Source of the DNA: JBFHNV01 sp041593595
GTDB taxonomy: Bacteria; Pseudomonadota; Gammaproteobacteria; HK1
NCBI GenBank assembly: GCA_041593595.1
Contig: JBFHNV010000012.1
Coordinates: 1 to 48,729 of the forward strand
DNA: 48,729 bases
Reading direction: 5' to 3'
Part shown: piece after piece, positions 32,174 through 39,960 of the stretch
Layout: each line of letters starts with the position of its first letter
Numbering within the stretch: position 1 is the stretch's first letter
Translations under genes and position numbers: made by a program
The notes under the pieces: generated by a model
What the model saw: the letters and a program-made list of their open reading frames with translations, nothing else
The model's database searches: none
Told to the model about the DNA's origin: nothing

Positions 32174-33507
32174 CGGCGCCGCGCAGACGCCTGGGCGCCG
32201 CGGCAGAACGTGCCCTGTTCACGGTGCTGTTCCTCGCCGCCGTGGCGCTGCTGGGCTACCTGAGCCAGCGCCACTCCCTGGCGGTGGACTGGACTGCCAG
32301 CGGACGCAACACCCTGTCCGCGGCCAGCGCGGCGCTGCTCGAGCGCATGCCCGGGCGGATCCACGTCCGCGCCTTCGTGAGCGGCGACGACCGGCTGCGT
32401 GAGGCGGTGCGCCAGCTCGTGGACCGCTACCGTCGCAGTCATCCGCGCATCACTCTCGAGTTCATCAACCCGCAGCGGGAACCCCGGGAGACGGAGCGCT
32501 TCGGAGTGCGCCAGGACGGTGAGCTGGTGGTGGAGTACGAGGACCGCCGCCGCAACGTGCAGGGGCTCTCGGAGACCCTCCTCAGCAACGCGCTGGCGCG
32601 CCTCGCACGGGAGAGCGCACGCTGGGTGGCCTACACCTCGGGCCACGGGGAGCGGGATCTGCTGGGCGGCGCCCGGGGCGATCTGGGGGAGTTCGGCCGC
32701 CACCTGCAGTCCCTGGGTTTCAACCTGCAGCCGCTGGCCGCGGACGGCCCACGACAGGTGCCGGACAACGTGGCCGTGCTGGTGGTGGCGCAGCCGGCGC
32801 AGCCCTGGCCCGACACCGTCGCTGCCCGGGTATCCGACTGGCTCGCGGCGGGCGGCAACCTGCTGTGGCTCGCGGACCCGGGCGGCACGGCGCCGCCGGC
32901 CCTGGCCCGCAGCCTGGGGGTCACCCCGGAGCCGGGTCTGCTGGTGGACCCCACCAGCCGGCTGAATGGCCAGCCCACGCCGGAGTTCGTGCTGGTGACC
33001 GGCTATGCGAGCCACCCCACCACCGCGGGACTGGATCCCTTCACGGCCTTCCCGACCGCTACCAGCCTCGCCTGGGAGGCCCGCGACGGGTGGCAGGTGC
33101 GCGGCATCGCCGCCACGGGCCTGCGGGCCTGGCGCGAGACCGGCGATCTGGATCGGGCGGTGCGCTTCGACGACGGCGCCGACGCCGCCGGCCCCCTGGA
33201 CCTGGTGGTCGCCCTGGAGCGCCCGCGGCCGGCTGGCGGGAGCCAGCGAGTCATGGTGTTCGGCGACGCGGACTTCCTGTCCAACGCGTACCTGGGCCTC
33301 GGCGCCAACCGGGCCCTGGGCAGCAACGCGATGAACTGGCTGTCCGGCGACGACGCGCTGGTGGACGTGCCCGTGGTCATGGCGCCGGATCTGGACTTCG
33401 CCCCCGGCCAGGCCGAGCGCGCAGTGATCGCGCTGGGGCCGGGCCTGGTGCTGCCCCTGGCGTTGCTGGCCTTCGGCCTCGTTCGCTGGCGGCGGCGCAA
33501 CCGCTGA
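32170..33507 (+). CDS. GldG-like auxiliary ABC component
   Basis: The 445-residue product has a membrane helix near the N-terminus (about 15-33) and one at the C-terminus (about 421-437), with a large periplasmic part between. Features of the GldG/DUF7088-type family are LSAASAALLERMPGRIHVRAF, YRRSHPRITLEFINP, WVAYTSGHGERD, and DWLAAGGNLLWLADPG. Such proteins accompany GldA/GldF ABC systems, which were named from gliding Bacteroidetes but occur widely in non-gliding bacteria. The start overlaps the permease stop (ATGA). The substrate is unknown. Confidence 0.88.
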   Translation: MTAPRRRLGAAAERALFTVLFLAAVALLGYLSQRHSLAVDWTASGRNTLSAASAALLERMPGRIHVRAFVSGDDRLREAVRQLVDRYRRSHPRITLEFINPQREPRETERFGVRQDGELVVEYEDRRRNVQGLSETLLSNALARLARESARWVAYTSGHGERDLLGGARGDLGEFGRHLQSLGFNLQPLAADGPRQVPDNVAVLVVAQPAQPWPDTVAARVSDWLAAGGNLLWLADPGGTAPPALARSLGVTPEPGLLVDPTSRLNGQPTPEFVLVTGYASHPTTAGLDPFTAFPTATSLAWEARDGWQVRGIAATGLRAWRETGDLDRAVRFDDGADAAGPLDLVVALERPRPAGGSQRVMVFGDADFLSNAYLGLGANRALGSNAMNWLSGDDALVDVPVVMAPDLDFAPGQAERAVIALGPGLVLPLALLAFGLVRWRRRNR

Positions 33508-33550
33508 TGGTCCGGGACGACCCACCCGGGCCAGCGCCGGACCACGCCCC

Positions 33551-34399
33551 GTGAGCCACCGCCTCCTGCTCAACCTGGTGCTGGTCGCCGTGGTCGTGAC
33601 CCTCGGCTGGCTCGCGTGGCGGGGCGACGGCCCGCCCGACGGTCCGCCGCCGGGTCTGCCGGTGACCGGCCTGGACCCGCAATCGGTGCAGCGCATGGCC
33701 GTGCAACGTCCCGACCGTCCCGAGGTGTCGCTGGCCCGCGACGACGGTGGCTGGCGGCTGCTGGCCCCCCTCGCGGCACCCGCCGACGAGTTCCGCGTCC
33801 GCGCCCTGCTGGGACTGGCCGCGGCACGCAGCGCCGAGGGCTTCCGCGCCGCGGGCAACGACCTGACGCAGTACGGGCTCGAGCCGCCGCGGGCGCGGGT
33901 GCGCTTCGACGACGTGGAGGTGGCGGTGGGGGACGCGGAGCCGGTGAGCGGGCTGCGCTACGTGCTGAGCGACGACCAGGTGCACCTCATCGAGGACGCC
34001 TGGTTCGGGCAGGTGTTCGGCGATTCGGAGGCCTGGGTGGACCCGCATCCCCTGCCCCGGGACGCGCGGCCCGTGGCCATCCGGCTGCCGGATGCGGCAT
34101 GGGTGATGGAGGCAGGCCGCTGGCGGCGCGAGCCCGCGGATCCGGCGGTGAGCGCCGACGCGGGCACCGCCCTGGCCGACGCCTGGCAGCGTGCCCGGGC
34201 GCTGGCGGTGCGCGCCCTGGACCCGGCGCTGCCCTGGGACGGCACGGTGGAGATCGTGGCCGGCGCAGGCGACGCGCCGCTGCGCTTCGCCGTCGCGCGC
34301 ATCCCCGAGGCGGTGTTCCTGGGGCGGCGCGATCTCGCGGTGCAATACCGCTTCCTGCCGCGCCAGGGAGACACGCTGCTGGGCGCACCGGAGCGCTGA
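33551..34399 (+). CDS. DUF4340 domain-containing periplasmic protein
   Basis: The 282-residue protein starts at GTG with an N-terminal membrane anchor (about 5-23, LLLNLVLVAVVVTLGWLAW). The mature part is beta-rich and contains EFRVRALLGLAAARSAEGF, DLTQYGLEPPRARVRF and RYVLSDDQVHLIED, matching the DUF4340 pattern of repeated short beta domains. It is the fourth gene of the GldA/F/G-like operon, 43 bases after the third, and is commonly paired with GldG in proteobacteria. Function is unknown. It converges with tatC; a hairpin repeat lies between them. Confidence 0.85.
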   Translation: MSHRLLLNLVLVAVVVTLGWLAWRGDGPPDGPPPGLPVTGLDPQSVQRMAVQRPDRPEVSLARDDGGWRLLAPLAAPADEFRVRALLGLAAARSAEGFRAAGNDLTQYGLEPPRARVRFDDVEVAVGDAEPVSGLRYVLSDDQVHLIEDAWFGQVFGDSEAWVDPHPLPRDARPVAIRLPDAAWVMEAGRWRREPADPAVSADAGTALADAWQRARALAVRALDPALPWDGTVEIVAGAGDAPLRFAVARIPEAVFLGRRDLAVQYRFLPRQGDTLLGAPER

Positions 34400-34436
34400 C
34401 CGGCTGTTTTCCGTATCGCCGCTTGCCGATCAGGAA

Positions 34437-34538
34437 GGACGAAGGCATGGGTCGGTGCGCCCGTAGGCGGCATGGACGCCGCCTTCGAGCCCCCAGGGAC
34501 GGGTTCACGGCGGGGCGCATCGACCCATGCCTTCGTCC
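34437..34538. repeat. hairpin intergenic element, family A copy 2
   Basis: Arms 34437-34462 and 34513-34538 are inverted repeats with 25 of 26 matches around a 50-base loop. The segment 34484-34519 (loop end plus part of the right arm) matches copy 1 (23553-23588) in 33 of 36 positions, and a smaller GGCGGC/GCCGCC hairpin sits in the loop. It lies between the convergent DUF4340 gene and tatC, and could serve as a bidirectional stop or transcript stabiliser. Confidence 0.8.
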
Positions 34539-34589
34539 GCACGGGGCAGATCTGTCGCGCGACTTGCAACGGACATCCAGCCCGGCGCG

Positions 34590-35384
34590 TCAGGCGTTGG
34601 GCGCGGCGGCGTCCTCGTCCCGCCGCCGGCCCACGTAGATCTTCGAGAACACGAGGCCCAGCTCGAACAGCGCCCACATGGGGATCGCCAGCAGCGTCTG
34701 GGAGATGGCGTCCGGCGGCGTGAGCAGCATGCCCAGGACGAAGGCACCCACGATCACGTAGGGCCGCTTCTGGCGCAGCGACTCCGGCGTGGTGAAGCCG
34801 GCCCACACCAGCAGGATGGTGGCGATGGGCACCTCGAAGGCGATGCCGAAAGCGAAGAAGATCTTCAGCACGAAGTCCAGGTACTTGGTGATGTCGGTCA
34901 TGATGGCCACGCCCTCGGGGGCAGTGGTGGTGAAGAAGCCGAACATCAGCGGGAACACCACGTAGTAGGCGAAGGCCATCCCCAGATAGAACAGCACCGT
35001 GCTGGTGAACAGCAGCGGATAGACCAGCTTGCGCTCGTGGCGGTAGAGCCCCGGCGCCACGAACGCCCACAGGTGGTAGAGCGCCACGGGCATGGCCAGA
35101 AAGATGGCGCACACCAGTGCGAGCTTGAACGGCGTCAGGAACGGCGACGCCACCTCGGTGGCAATCATGCTGGTGCCCGCCGGCAGGTGGCGCATCAGCG
35201 GCTCGGCCAGCAGCAGGTAGAGCTGGTTGGAGAACGGGAACAGGCACAGCAGCAGCACGAGCACCGCCGCGAGCACCTTGACCAGCCGGTCGCGCACCTC
35301 GATCAGGTGCTCGACGAAGGTCATCTCGCCCGCGGGATCGAGCTGATCGTCAGCGCTGTCCTTGTCGTTCCGGCTGCTTTTCAT
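34590..35384 (-). CDS. tatC: Sec-independent protein translocase subunit TatC
   Basis: TatC is the receptor for twin-arginine signal peptides in the inner membrane. The 264-residue protein has six predicted membrane helices and the signatures MTFVEHLIEVRDRL (N-terminal region, with V where L is usual), PVALYHLWAFVAPGLYRHER (first cytoplasmic/periplasmic loop), FGIAFEVPIATILLVW and LTPPDAISQTLLAIPMWALFELGL. Its start lies inside the end of tatB (35-base overlap). The C-terminus is a short charged tail. It is the last gene of hisE-tatABC. Confidence 0.97.
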   Translation of the reverse strand: MKSSRNDKDSADDQLDPAGEMTFVEHLIEVRDRLVKVLAAVLVLLLCLFPFSNQLYLLLAEPLMRHLPAGTSMIATEVASPFLTPFKLALVCAIFLAMPVALYHLWAFVAPGLYRHERKLVYPLLFTSTVLFYLGMAFAYYVVFPLMFGFFTTTAPEGVAIMTDITKYLDFVLKIFFAFGIAFEVPIATILLVWAGFTTPESLRQKRPYVIVGAFVLGMLLTPPDAISQTLLAIPMWALFELGLVFSKIYVGRRRDEDAAAPNA

Positions 35385-35913
35385 CGTCCGCCGTCGTGTC
35401 GTCCGGCGCGGCGGTCTCGTCCGTGCCTGGCGCCGCGTCCTGCTTCACATCGCCGCCCGTGCCGTGGGCCACGCCCTGGGCCTGGGCCTCGGGCGACACC
35501 CCCGCGAGACTCGCGGGCGCAAACGGATCCTCGTCCACCGCGTGGTGGGGCACGCGGCGCGATGTCTTGTCGGGGGCGGCGCCGCCGCCGGCGGGCGCGC
35601 TCTTCCCGGCGTCGTCCTCCCGCCCCTTCCTCGCCGCGTCGTCCAGCCCGCGCCGGGCGTCCTCGAGCGCCGACGCGGTCTCCCGCGCCACGTCCCGCAG
35701 CTCGTCGAGCTCCCCGGGCTTCTCCAGGAGCTGGCGCACCTCCTCGGCGTGCAGCTCGCGCTCGATGTCGCGGCGCACGTGGGCCACGTAGCGACGGATC
35801 CGCCCCACCCACAGGCCCACGTTGCGCGCCACGCCCGGCAGGCGCTCCGGGCCGATGACCAGCAGCGCGATCACCCCGATGACTGCGAGTTCCCAGAATC
35901 CGATGTCGAACAC
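35350..35913 (-). CDS. tatB: Sec-independent protein translocase subunit TatB
   Basis: TatB works with TatC to bind Tat substrates. The 187-residue protein begins with FDIGFWELAVIGVIALLVIGPERLP: a membrane helix with the conserved E8 and the GPERLP hinge. An amphipathic helix follows (VGRIRRYVAHVRRDIEREL), and then a long acidic, alanine- and proline-rich tail with low complexity that is longer than in many relatives. Translation starts at GTG (35911-35913). Unlike most tat operons, 207 bases with two stem-loops separate it from tatA. Confidence 0.93.
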   Translation of the reverse strand: MFDIGFWELAVIGVIALLVIGPERLPGVARNVGLWVGRIRRYVAHVRRDIERELHAEEVRQLLEKPGELDELRDVARETASALEDARRGLDDAARKGREDDAGKSAPAGGGAAPDKTSRRVPHHAVDEDPFAPASLAGVSPEAQAQGVAHGTGGDVKQDAAPGTDETAAPDDTTADDEKQPERQGQR

Positions 35914-35945
35914 GTCCCGGACCCTCTGGACAGGCTATGCGAATC

Positions 35946-36024
35946 ACGAAGCGTTTCCGGCTTCGCTTCGTCGCCGCCTGCCTGCTTCCCCTTGTCCCCG
36001 CACCTCGTCACGAGCGGGAAGGGG
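35946..36024. repeat. two stem-loops in the tatA-tatB gap
   Basis: A perfect 8-bp stem ACGAAGCG / CGCTTCGT (35946-35953 and 35964-35971) has a 10-base loop. A second, longer stem pairs 35988-36001 with 36014-36024 (CCCC, then CCCGC-type bases, with a two-base bulge) and contains an inner CTCG/CGAG hairpin. No U-run follows on the minus strand, so these look like attenuation or RNA-processing structures rather than terminators. Confidence 0.6.
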
Positions 36025-36120
36025 CGTGGCACAAAGGCTCACGTATGAAACGGTTGCGCCCGGCCATCCAGCCAGCTGCGATCGACGCGCAGGCGGCGGG
36101 CCACTGGCGGTGGCGCCGGC

Positions 36121-36360
36121 TCAGGCGCGGTCGCGTTCCTTGCTCGCCACCTCGCCCTCCACCACGGAGGCATCCTCGCGCTCGAGCTTCTCGGGCTCCT
36201 TGTCCTCCTGCGCCTCCTCGGCGCCACCGTCCTTCATGGCGGACTTGAAGCCCTTCACCGCGCCGCCCAGGTCCGAGCCCAGGTTGCGCAGCTTCTTGGT
36301 GCCGAACAGCAGCAGCACGATGACCAGCACGATCAGGAGCTGCCAGATACTGATTCCCAT
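36121..36360 (-). CDS. tatA: Sec-independent protein translocase subunit TatA
   Basis: TatA oligomerises to form the protein-conducting element of the Tat system. The 79-residue product has the N-terminal membrane helix ISIWQLLIVLVIVLLLF, the conserved FG pair (F19, G20), the amphipathic helix KKLRNLGSDLGGAVKGFKSAM and an acidic C-terminal tail. Size is typical. It lies 84 bases downstream of hisE on the same strand. Confidence 0.97.
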   Translation of the reverse strand: MGISIWQLLIVLVIVLLLFGTKKLRNLGSDLGGAVKGFKSAMKDGGAEEAQEDKEPEKLEREDASVVEGEVASKERDRA

Positions 36361-36444
36361 GGATGCCCTCCCTTTCCGGGACCGTTACGGGCCGCCGGTC
36401 GGTGTGTCCCGCCGCGGCCATGTGCCGGGTCGCGCCTGTTTCCG

Positions 36445-36759
36445 TCAGCCGCGCGCCGCCTTCTCCACGTGTCCGGACACGCCCGTGCGTCGCCGGAGCT
36501 CCGCCAGCACCGCCCGCGGGTGCAGCCCGCGCTGGCTGAGCAGCACCAGGGTGTGGAACCAAAGGTCCGCAACCTCGTGCACCAGCGCGGCGTCGTCTCC
36601 GTCCTTGGCGGCGATGATCGTCTCCGCCGCCTCCTCGCCGACCTTCTTTAGGATCGCGTCCAGCCCACGAGCGTACAGGGAGGCCACGTAGGACTCCTCC
36701 GCGGCCGCTCCCTTGCGGGCTTCGAGCGTTGCGGCAAGTTCCGCCAGTATGTCGCTCAT
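36445..36759 (-). CDS. hisE: phosphoribosyl-ATP pyrophosphatase
   Basis: HisE hydrolyses phosphoribosyl-ATP to phosphoribosyl-AMP in histidine synthesis. The 104-residue all-helical MazG-fold protein shows SYVASLYARGLDAILKKVGEEAAETIIAAKDGD, with the metal-binding acidic residues of KKVGEEAAE and of HEVADLWFHTLV. The start at 36757-36759 fits the family length; the frame runs upstream but without similarity. The hisE-tat order is known from Pseudomonas, where hisI precedes; here a divergent gene lies upstream instead, so hisI is elsewhere. Confidence 0.95.
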   Translation of the reverse strand: MSDILAELAATLEARKGAAAEESYVASLYARGLDAILKKVGEEAAETIIAAKDGDDAALVHEVADLWFHTLVLLSQRGLHPRAVLAELRRRTGVSGHVEKAARG

Positions 36760-36922
36760 GTGACTGGGGACGCCGCCGGGCGCCGAAACGCGATCCAAGC
36801 GTGCCATGATACACGCATCGGCCGCCCCCTCTCGCCCTCCGGCCGCCGGCCGGGCGCCTTGACCGGCGCACCGGCGGGTGGGAATCATTGTCCTTCGCAC
36901 GGCCAGGAGCACGACCGTCCCC

Positions 36923-37888
36923 ATGCGCCACGAGAGAATCGCCATCATCGGCGGCACCGGCTTCATCGGCGGGCACCTGGTGTGCGAGCTGGCCCGCCAG
37001 CGCTACGCCATGCGCGTCATCACCCGCCGCAGGGAGCGCGACCGCAAGCTGCTGGTCATCCCGCGGCTCGAGCTGGTGGAAGCCAACGTGCACTCGGCGT
37101 CGTCGTTGAGCGCGGCGCTGCGGGAATGCGATGCGGTGGTGAACCTGGTGGGCGTGCTGGCCGGACGCGATCGCCCGGGCGAGAGCTTCCAGGACGTGCA
37201 CGCGAAGCTGCCGATGACGGTGGCCGAGGCGGCGCGCTTCAACCGCATCACCCGCGTGCTGCACATGAGCGCGCTGGGGGCATCTCCCGACGCACCGAGC
37301 GCGTACCTGCGCAGCAAGGCCGCCGGCGAGGAGGCGGCCCACGCCCAGGCCGCCGAGGGCATGCAGGTCACGAGCTTCCGTCCGTCGGTGGTGTTCGGTC
37401 CCGGCGACGGCTTCCTCAACCTGTTCGCGGGCTTCCTCAAGATCAGCCCGTGGATCTTCCCCCTCGCCTGCGCCGGCGCGCGATTCGCGCCGGTGTACGT
37501 GGGCGACGTGGCGCGCGCCTTCGTGAGCGCGATGGAAGACGACAAGGGCACCGCGGGGGAGCGCTACGAGCTGTGCGGGCCGCGCAGCTACACGCTCCGG
37601 GAGCTGGTGGAGTACACGGCCCGCGTGCTCGGGCTGAAGCGGCGCGTGGTGCCGCTGCCGGACACCCTGTCCCGGCTGCAGGCTCAGGTGCTGGAGCTGG
37701 TCCCGGGCGCGCCCTTCACCATGGACAACTACCGCTCCATGCAGGTGGACAGCGTGTGCACCGACAACGGCCTCGCCCGTCTCGGCATCACGCCCACGGC
37801 CCTCGAGGCCATCGCGCCCGGCTACCTGGGCGGATCCTCCAAGGACCAGCTCTACATGAAGCTGCGCACGCGGGCAGGCCGGGGGTAG
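36923..37888 (+). CDS. NDUFA9-like NAD(P)-binding protein (atypical SDR)
   Basis: The 321-residue product has a Rossmann motif IAIIGGTGFIGGHLV (6-20) and a body like the NDUFA9/atypical SDR group: VVNLVGVLAGRDRPGESFQDVH, HMSALGASPDAPSAYLRSKAAGE, SFRPSVVFGPGDGFLNLFAGFLK, and APVYVGDVARAFVSAM. It lacks a clear YxxxK active site, so it probably binds a dinucleotide without dehydrogenase action. In mitochondria the relative is a complex I accessory subunit; the bacterial role is not settled. The ATG at 36923 was preferred over an upstream start because the Rossmann motif begins at once; AGGAG lies about 14 bases upstream. Confidence 0.88.
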   Translation: MRHERIAIIGGTGFIGGHLVCELARQRYAMRVITRRRERDRKLLVIPRLELVEANVHSASSLSAALRECDAVVNLVGVLAGRDRPGESFQDVHAKLPMTVAEAARFNRITRVLHMSALGASPDAPSAYLRSKAAGEEAAHAQAAEGMQVTSFRPSVVFGPGDGFLNLFAGFLKISPWIFPLACAGARFAPVYVGDVARAFVSAMEDDKGTAGERYELCGPRSYTLRELVEYTARVLGLKRRVVPLPDTLSRLQAQVLELVPGAPFTMDNYRSMQVDSVCTDNGLARLGITPTALEAIAPGYLGGSSKDQLYMKLRTRAGRG

Positions 37889-37894
37889 CCGGGG

Positions 37895-38692
37895 TCAGGC
37901 CATCAACGCCAGCAGCAGCACGCCCAGCACCAGCCGGTAGATCACGAAGGGCAGCATCCCCACCCGCTCCACCAGGCGCAGGAACGCATGGATGCAGGCG
38001 AAGGCGCACGCCGCCGAGGCAAGCGTGCCCGCGAGTACCGCCGGCCAGTCCACCGCCACCCGTTCGCGCAGCGCCTCCACCGCCTCGAGGCCTCCGGCCA
38101 GCACGATCACCGGGATCGCCAGCAGGAAGGAGAAGCGCGCCGCCGCCTCCCGCGTCAGCCCCAGGGCGAGGCCTGCGGTCATGGTGACGCCAGAGCGCGA
38201 CGCACCGGGGATCAGCGCCAGCGCCTGGGCGCAGCCCACCAGCAGCGCGTCGCGAAGGCGCATGTCGGCGAGCCCCCGGCGGCGCACGCCGCGGGCGTCG
38301 CTCCACCACAGCAACGCCGCGAACACCAGGTTGGCCACGGCGATCACCACCACCGCGCGCAGCAGATCGCCCGCGAAGGCCTTCACCGCGAGCCCGCCGA
38401 GCCCGACGGGGATCGTCCCGACGACCAGGAACCAGACCATGGCGCTGTCGCCCACGGGACGGCGGCGCGCCACGCTGAGCGCCCAGTCGCGGCCCATGCG
38501 CCACAGGTCGCGGGCGAAGTAGGTCACCACCGCCGTCAGGGTGCCCACGTGCACGGCCACGTCGAAGGCCAGACCCTGATCGGGCCAGTCGGACAGGCGC
38601 GGCAGGAGGATCAGGTGCGCGGAGCTGGAGATGGGCAGGAACTCGGTCAGCCCCTGCACCAGCGCCAGCACCAGCGCGTGCACCAGGTCCAT
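37895..38692 (-). CDS. uppP: undecaprenyl-diphosphatase
   Basis: UppP (BacA) removes a phosphate from undecaprenyl diphosphate to recycle the lipid carrier of cell-wall synthesis. The 265-residue polytopic membrane protein has the active-site motifs VQGLTEFLPISSSAHLIL (12-29) and LIPGASRSGVTMTAGLALGL. Length is typical. It is 12 bases downstream of the MidA-like gene on the same strand, and converges with the NDUFA9-like gene with a 6-base gap. Confidence 0.97.
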   Translation of the reverse strand: MDLVHALVLALVQGLTEFLPISSSAHLILLPRLSDWPDQGLAFDVAVHVGTLTAVVTYFARDLWRMGRDWALSVARRRPVGDSAMVWFLVVGTIPVGLGGLAVKAFAGDLLRAVVVIAVANLVFAALLWWSDARGVRRRGLADMRLRDALLVGCAQALALIPGASRSGVTMTAGLALGLTREAAARFSFLLAIPVIVLAGGLEAVEALRERVAVDWPAVLAGTLASAACAFACIHAFLRLVERVGMLPFVIYRLVLGVLLLALMA

Positions 38693-38704
38693 GGCGGGTA
38701 CCGG

Positions 38705-39868
38705 TCAGAGGCGGTGAATCATGTCGCGGCCGCGGAAGCCGCCGGGAGGCTCGGGCAGGCGCCGTGCAAGGGCCATCACCTTCACCGCCTCGCCCATCTC
38801 GGCGGGCAAGGTAAGGCGGTGGATCTGGCCGGTCAACCGGGCGCGGGCGCGCTCGTCGAGCGCCGGGTCGTCGAGCCCCTCCAGCAGCCCCGCGTCCAGC
38901 AGGAAGTGCGCCTGGGTGGTGAAGCCCGCCACGTCCAGACCGGCCTCGGCGCCGGCTTCGGCCACCGCGGTGAAGTCCACGTGCACCGACAGATCGGTCA
39001 GACCCGGCCACAGGAAGGGATCCCCGTGCACCCGGTGGCGGTAGTGACAGGCGAGAGTCCCGTCCACCCGCTGCGGATGGTAGAGCTCGCGGCGGGGATA
39101 GCCGTAGTCGAACAGCAGCAGCGCCCCGGCCGCCAGGCGCGACGCCGCCGCGCGCACCCAGGCGGCCCGGGCCGGGGCGAGCTCGCCCCGGTAGCGGTCC
39201 GGCAGCGGGGCGAGCAGCTCGCCCAGGGTCTCGGCCACGTCCGGGGCCGGACCCGCGTCTGCCCACGCGAACCCCTCGCCGGTGGCGGCGACACCCAGCT
39301 CCCGGGGCGTGCCGCCACGCAGCGTGAAGCGTCGCGCCGGCAGCGCGTCCAGCAGCTCGTTGGCGATGACCACGCCGCGAAAGCCGGCCGGCGGGAAGTC
39401 GTCCAGCCACCGCACCCGATCGCCGAAGCTCGCGAGCCGCTCCTGCTGGAAGCCTCGGGCACCGGCGCTGCGCTCGAGGATCAGGTAGGGAACGTGGTCG
39501 AAACCCAGGGCCGCCAGGTGCTCCAGGACCCCCGCGGCCAGCGTGCCGTCGCCGGCGCCCGCCTCCAGCACCGCGCCGCCCGTGTGGGCGAGGACCGACG
39601 CGACGGCGCGCGCGACGCAGCCCGCGAACAGGGGCGAGATCTCCGGCGCGGTGACGAAGTCGCCGCACGCGCCGAAGCGGCTGCGCGGCGCGCTGTAGTA
39701 GCCCAGCCCGGGGGCGTACAGGGCCAGCTCCATGTAGCGGTCGAAGCGGATCGCGCCGCCGGCGGCGTCGCAGGCGGCACGGATCCGCTCGACCAGCGCC
39801 TCGCTGGCGGCGGCGTCGGGCGCGTGCGGCGCCGGCAGGTCGAGTGCGAGGGAGGGGCTCGGCGGCAT
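38705..39868 (-). CDS. MidA/NDUFAF7-like SAM-dependent methyltransferase (DUF185)
   Basis: The 387-residue protein carries IRFDRYMELALYAPGLGYYS (about 40-59), GDFVTAPEISPLFAGCVA (69-86), the SAM-binding loop LEAGAGDGTLA (101-111), and VVIANELLDALPARRF. These are hallmarks of the DUF185/MidA family, of which mitochondrial NDUFAF7 methylates an arginine of complex I. The bacterial substrate is not known. The start ATG at 39866-39868 fits the family; it diverges from the pteridine reductase gene with 92 bases between. Confidence 0.92.
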   Translation of the reverse strand: MPPSPSLALDLPAPHAPDAAASEALVERIRAACDAAGGAIRFDRYMELALYAPGLGYYSAPRSRFGACGDFVTAPEISPLFAGCVARAVASVLAHTGGAVLEAGAGDGTLAAGVLEHLAALGFDHVPYLILERSAGARGFQQERLASFGDRVRWLDDFPPAGFRGVVIANELLDALPARRFTLRGGTPRELGVAATGEGFAWADAGPAPDVAETLGELLAPLPDRYRGELAPARAAWVRAAASRLAAGALLLFDYGYPRRELYHPQRVDGTLACHYRHRVHGDPFLWPGLTDLSVHVDFTAVAEAGAEAGLDVAGFTTQAHFLLDAGLLEGLDDPALDERARARLTGQIHRLTLPAEMGEAVKVMALARRLPEPPGGFRGRDMIHRL

Positions 39869-39960
39869 GCGGTCCAGCGCGCGTCGGGTGTCGAGCGGCG
39901 CTTGATAAGCTACCACCGCCGGCGCTCGGCATGGGCCGCGGCGCCGTGGAGAGAACCGGG

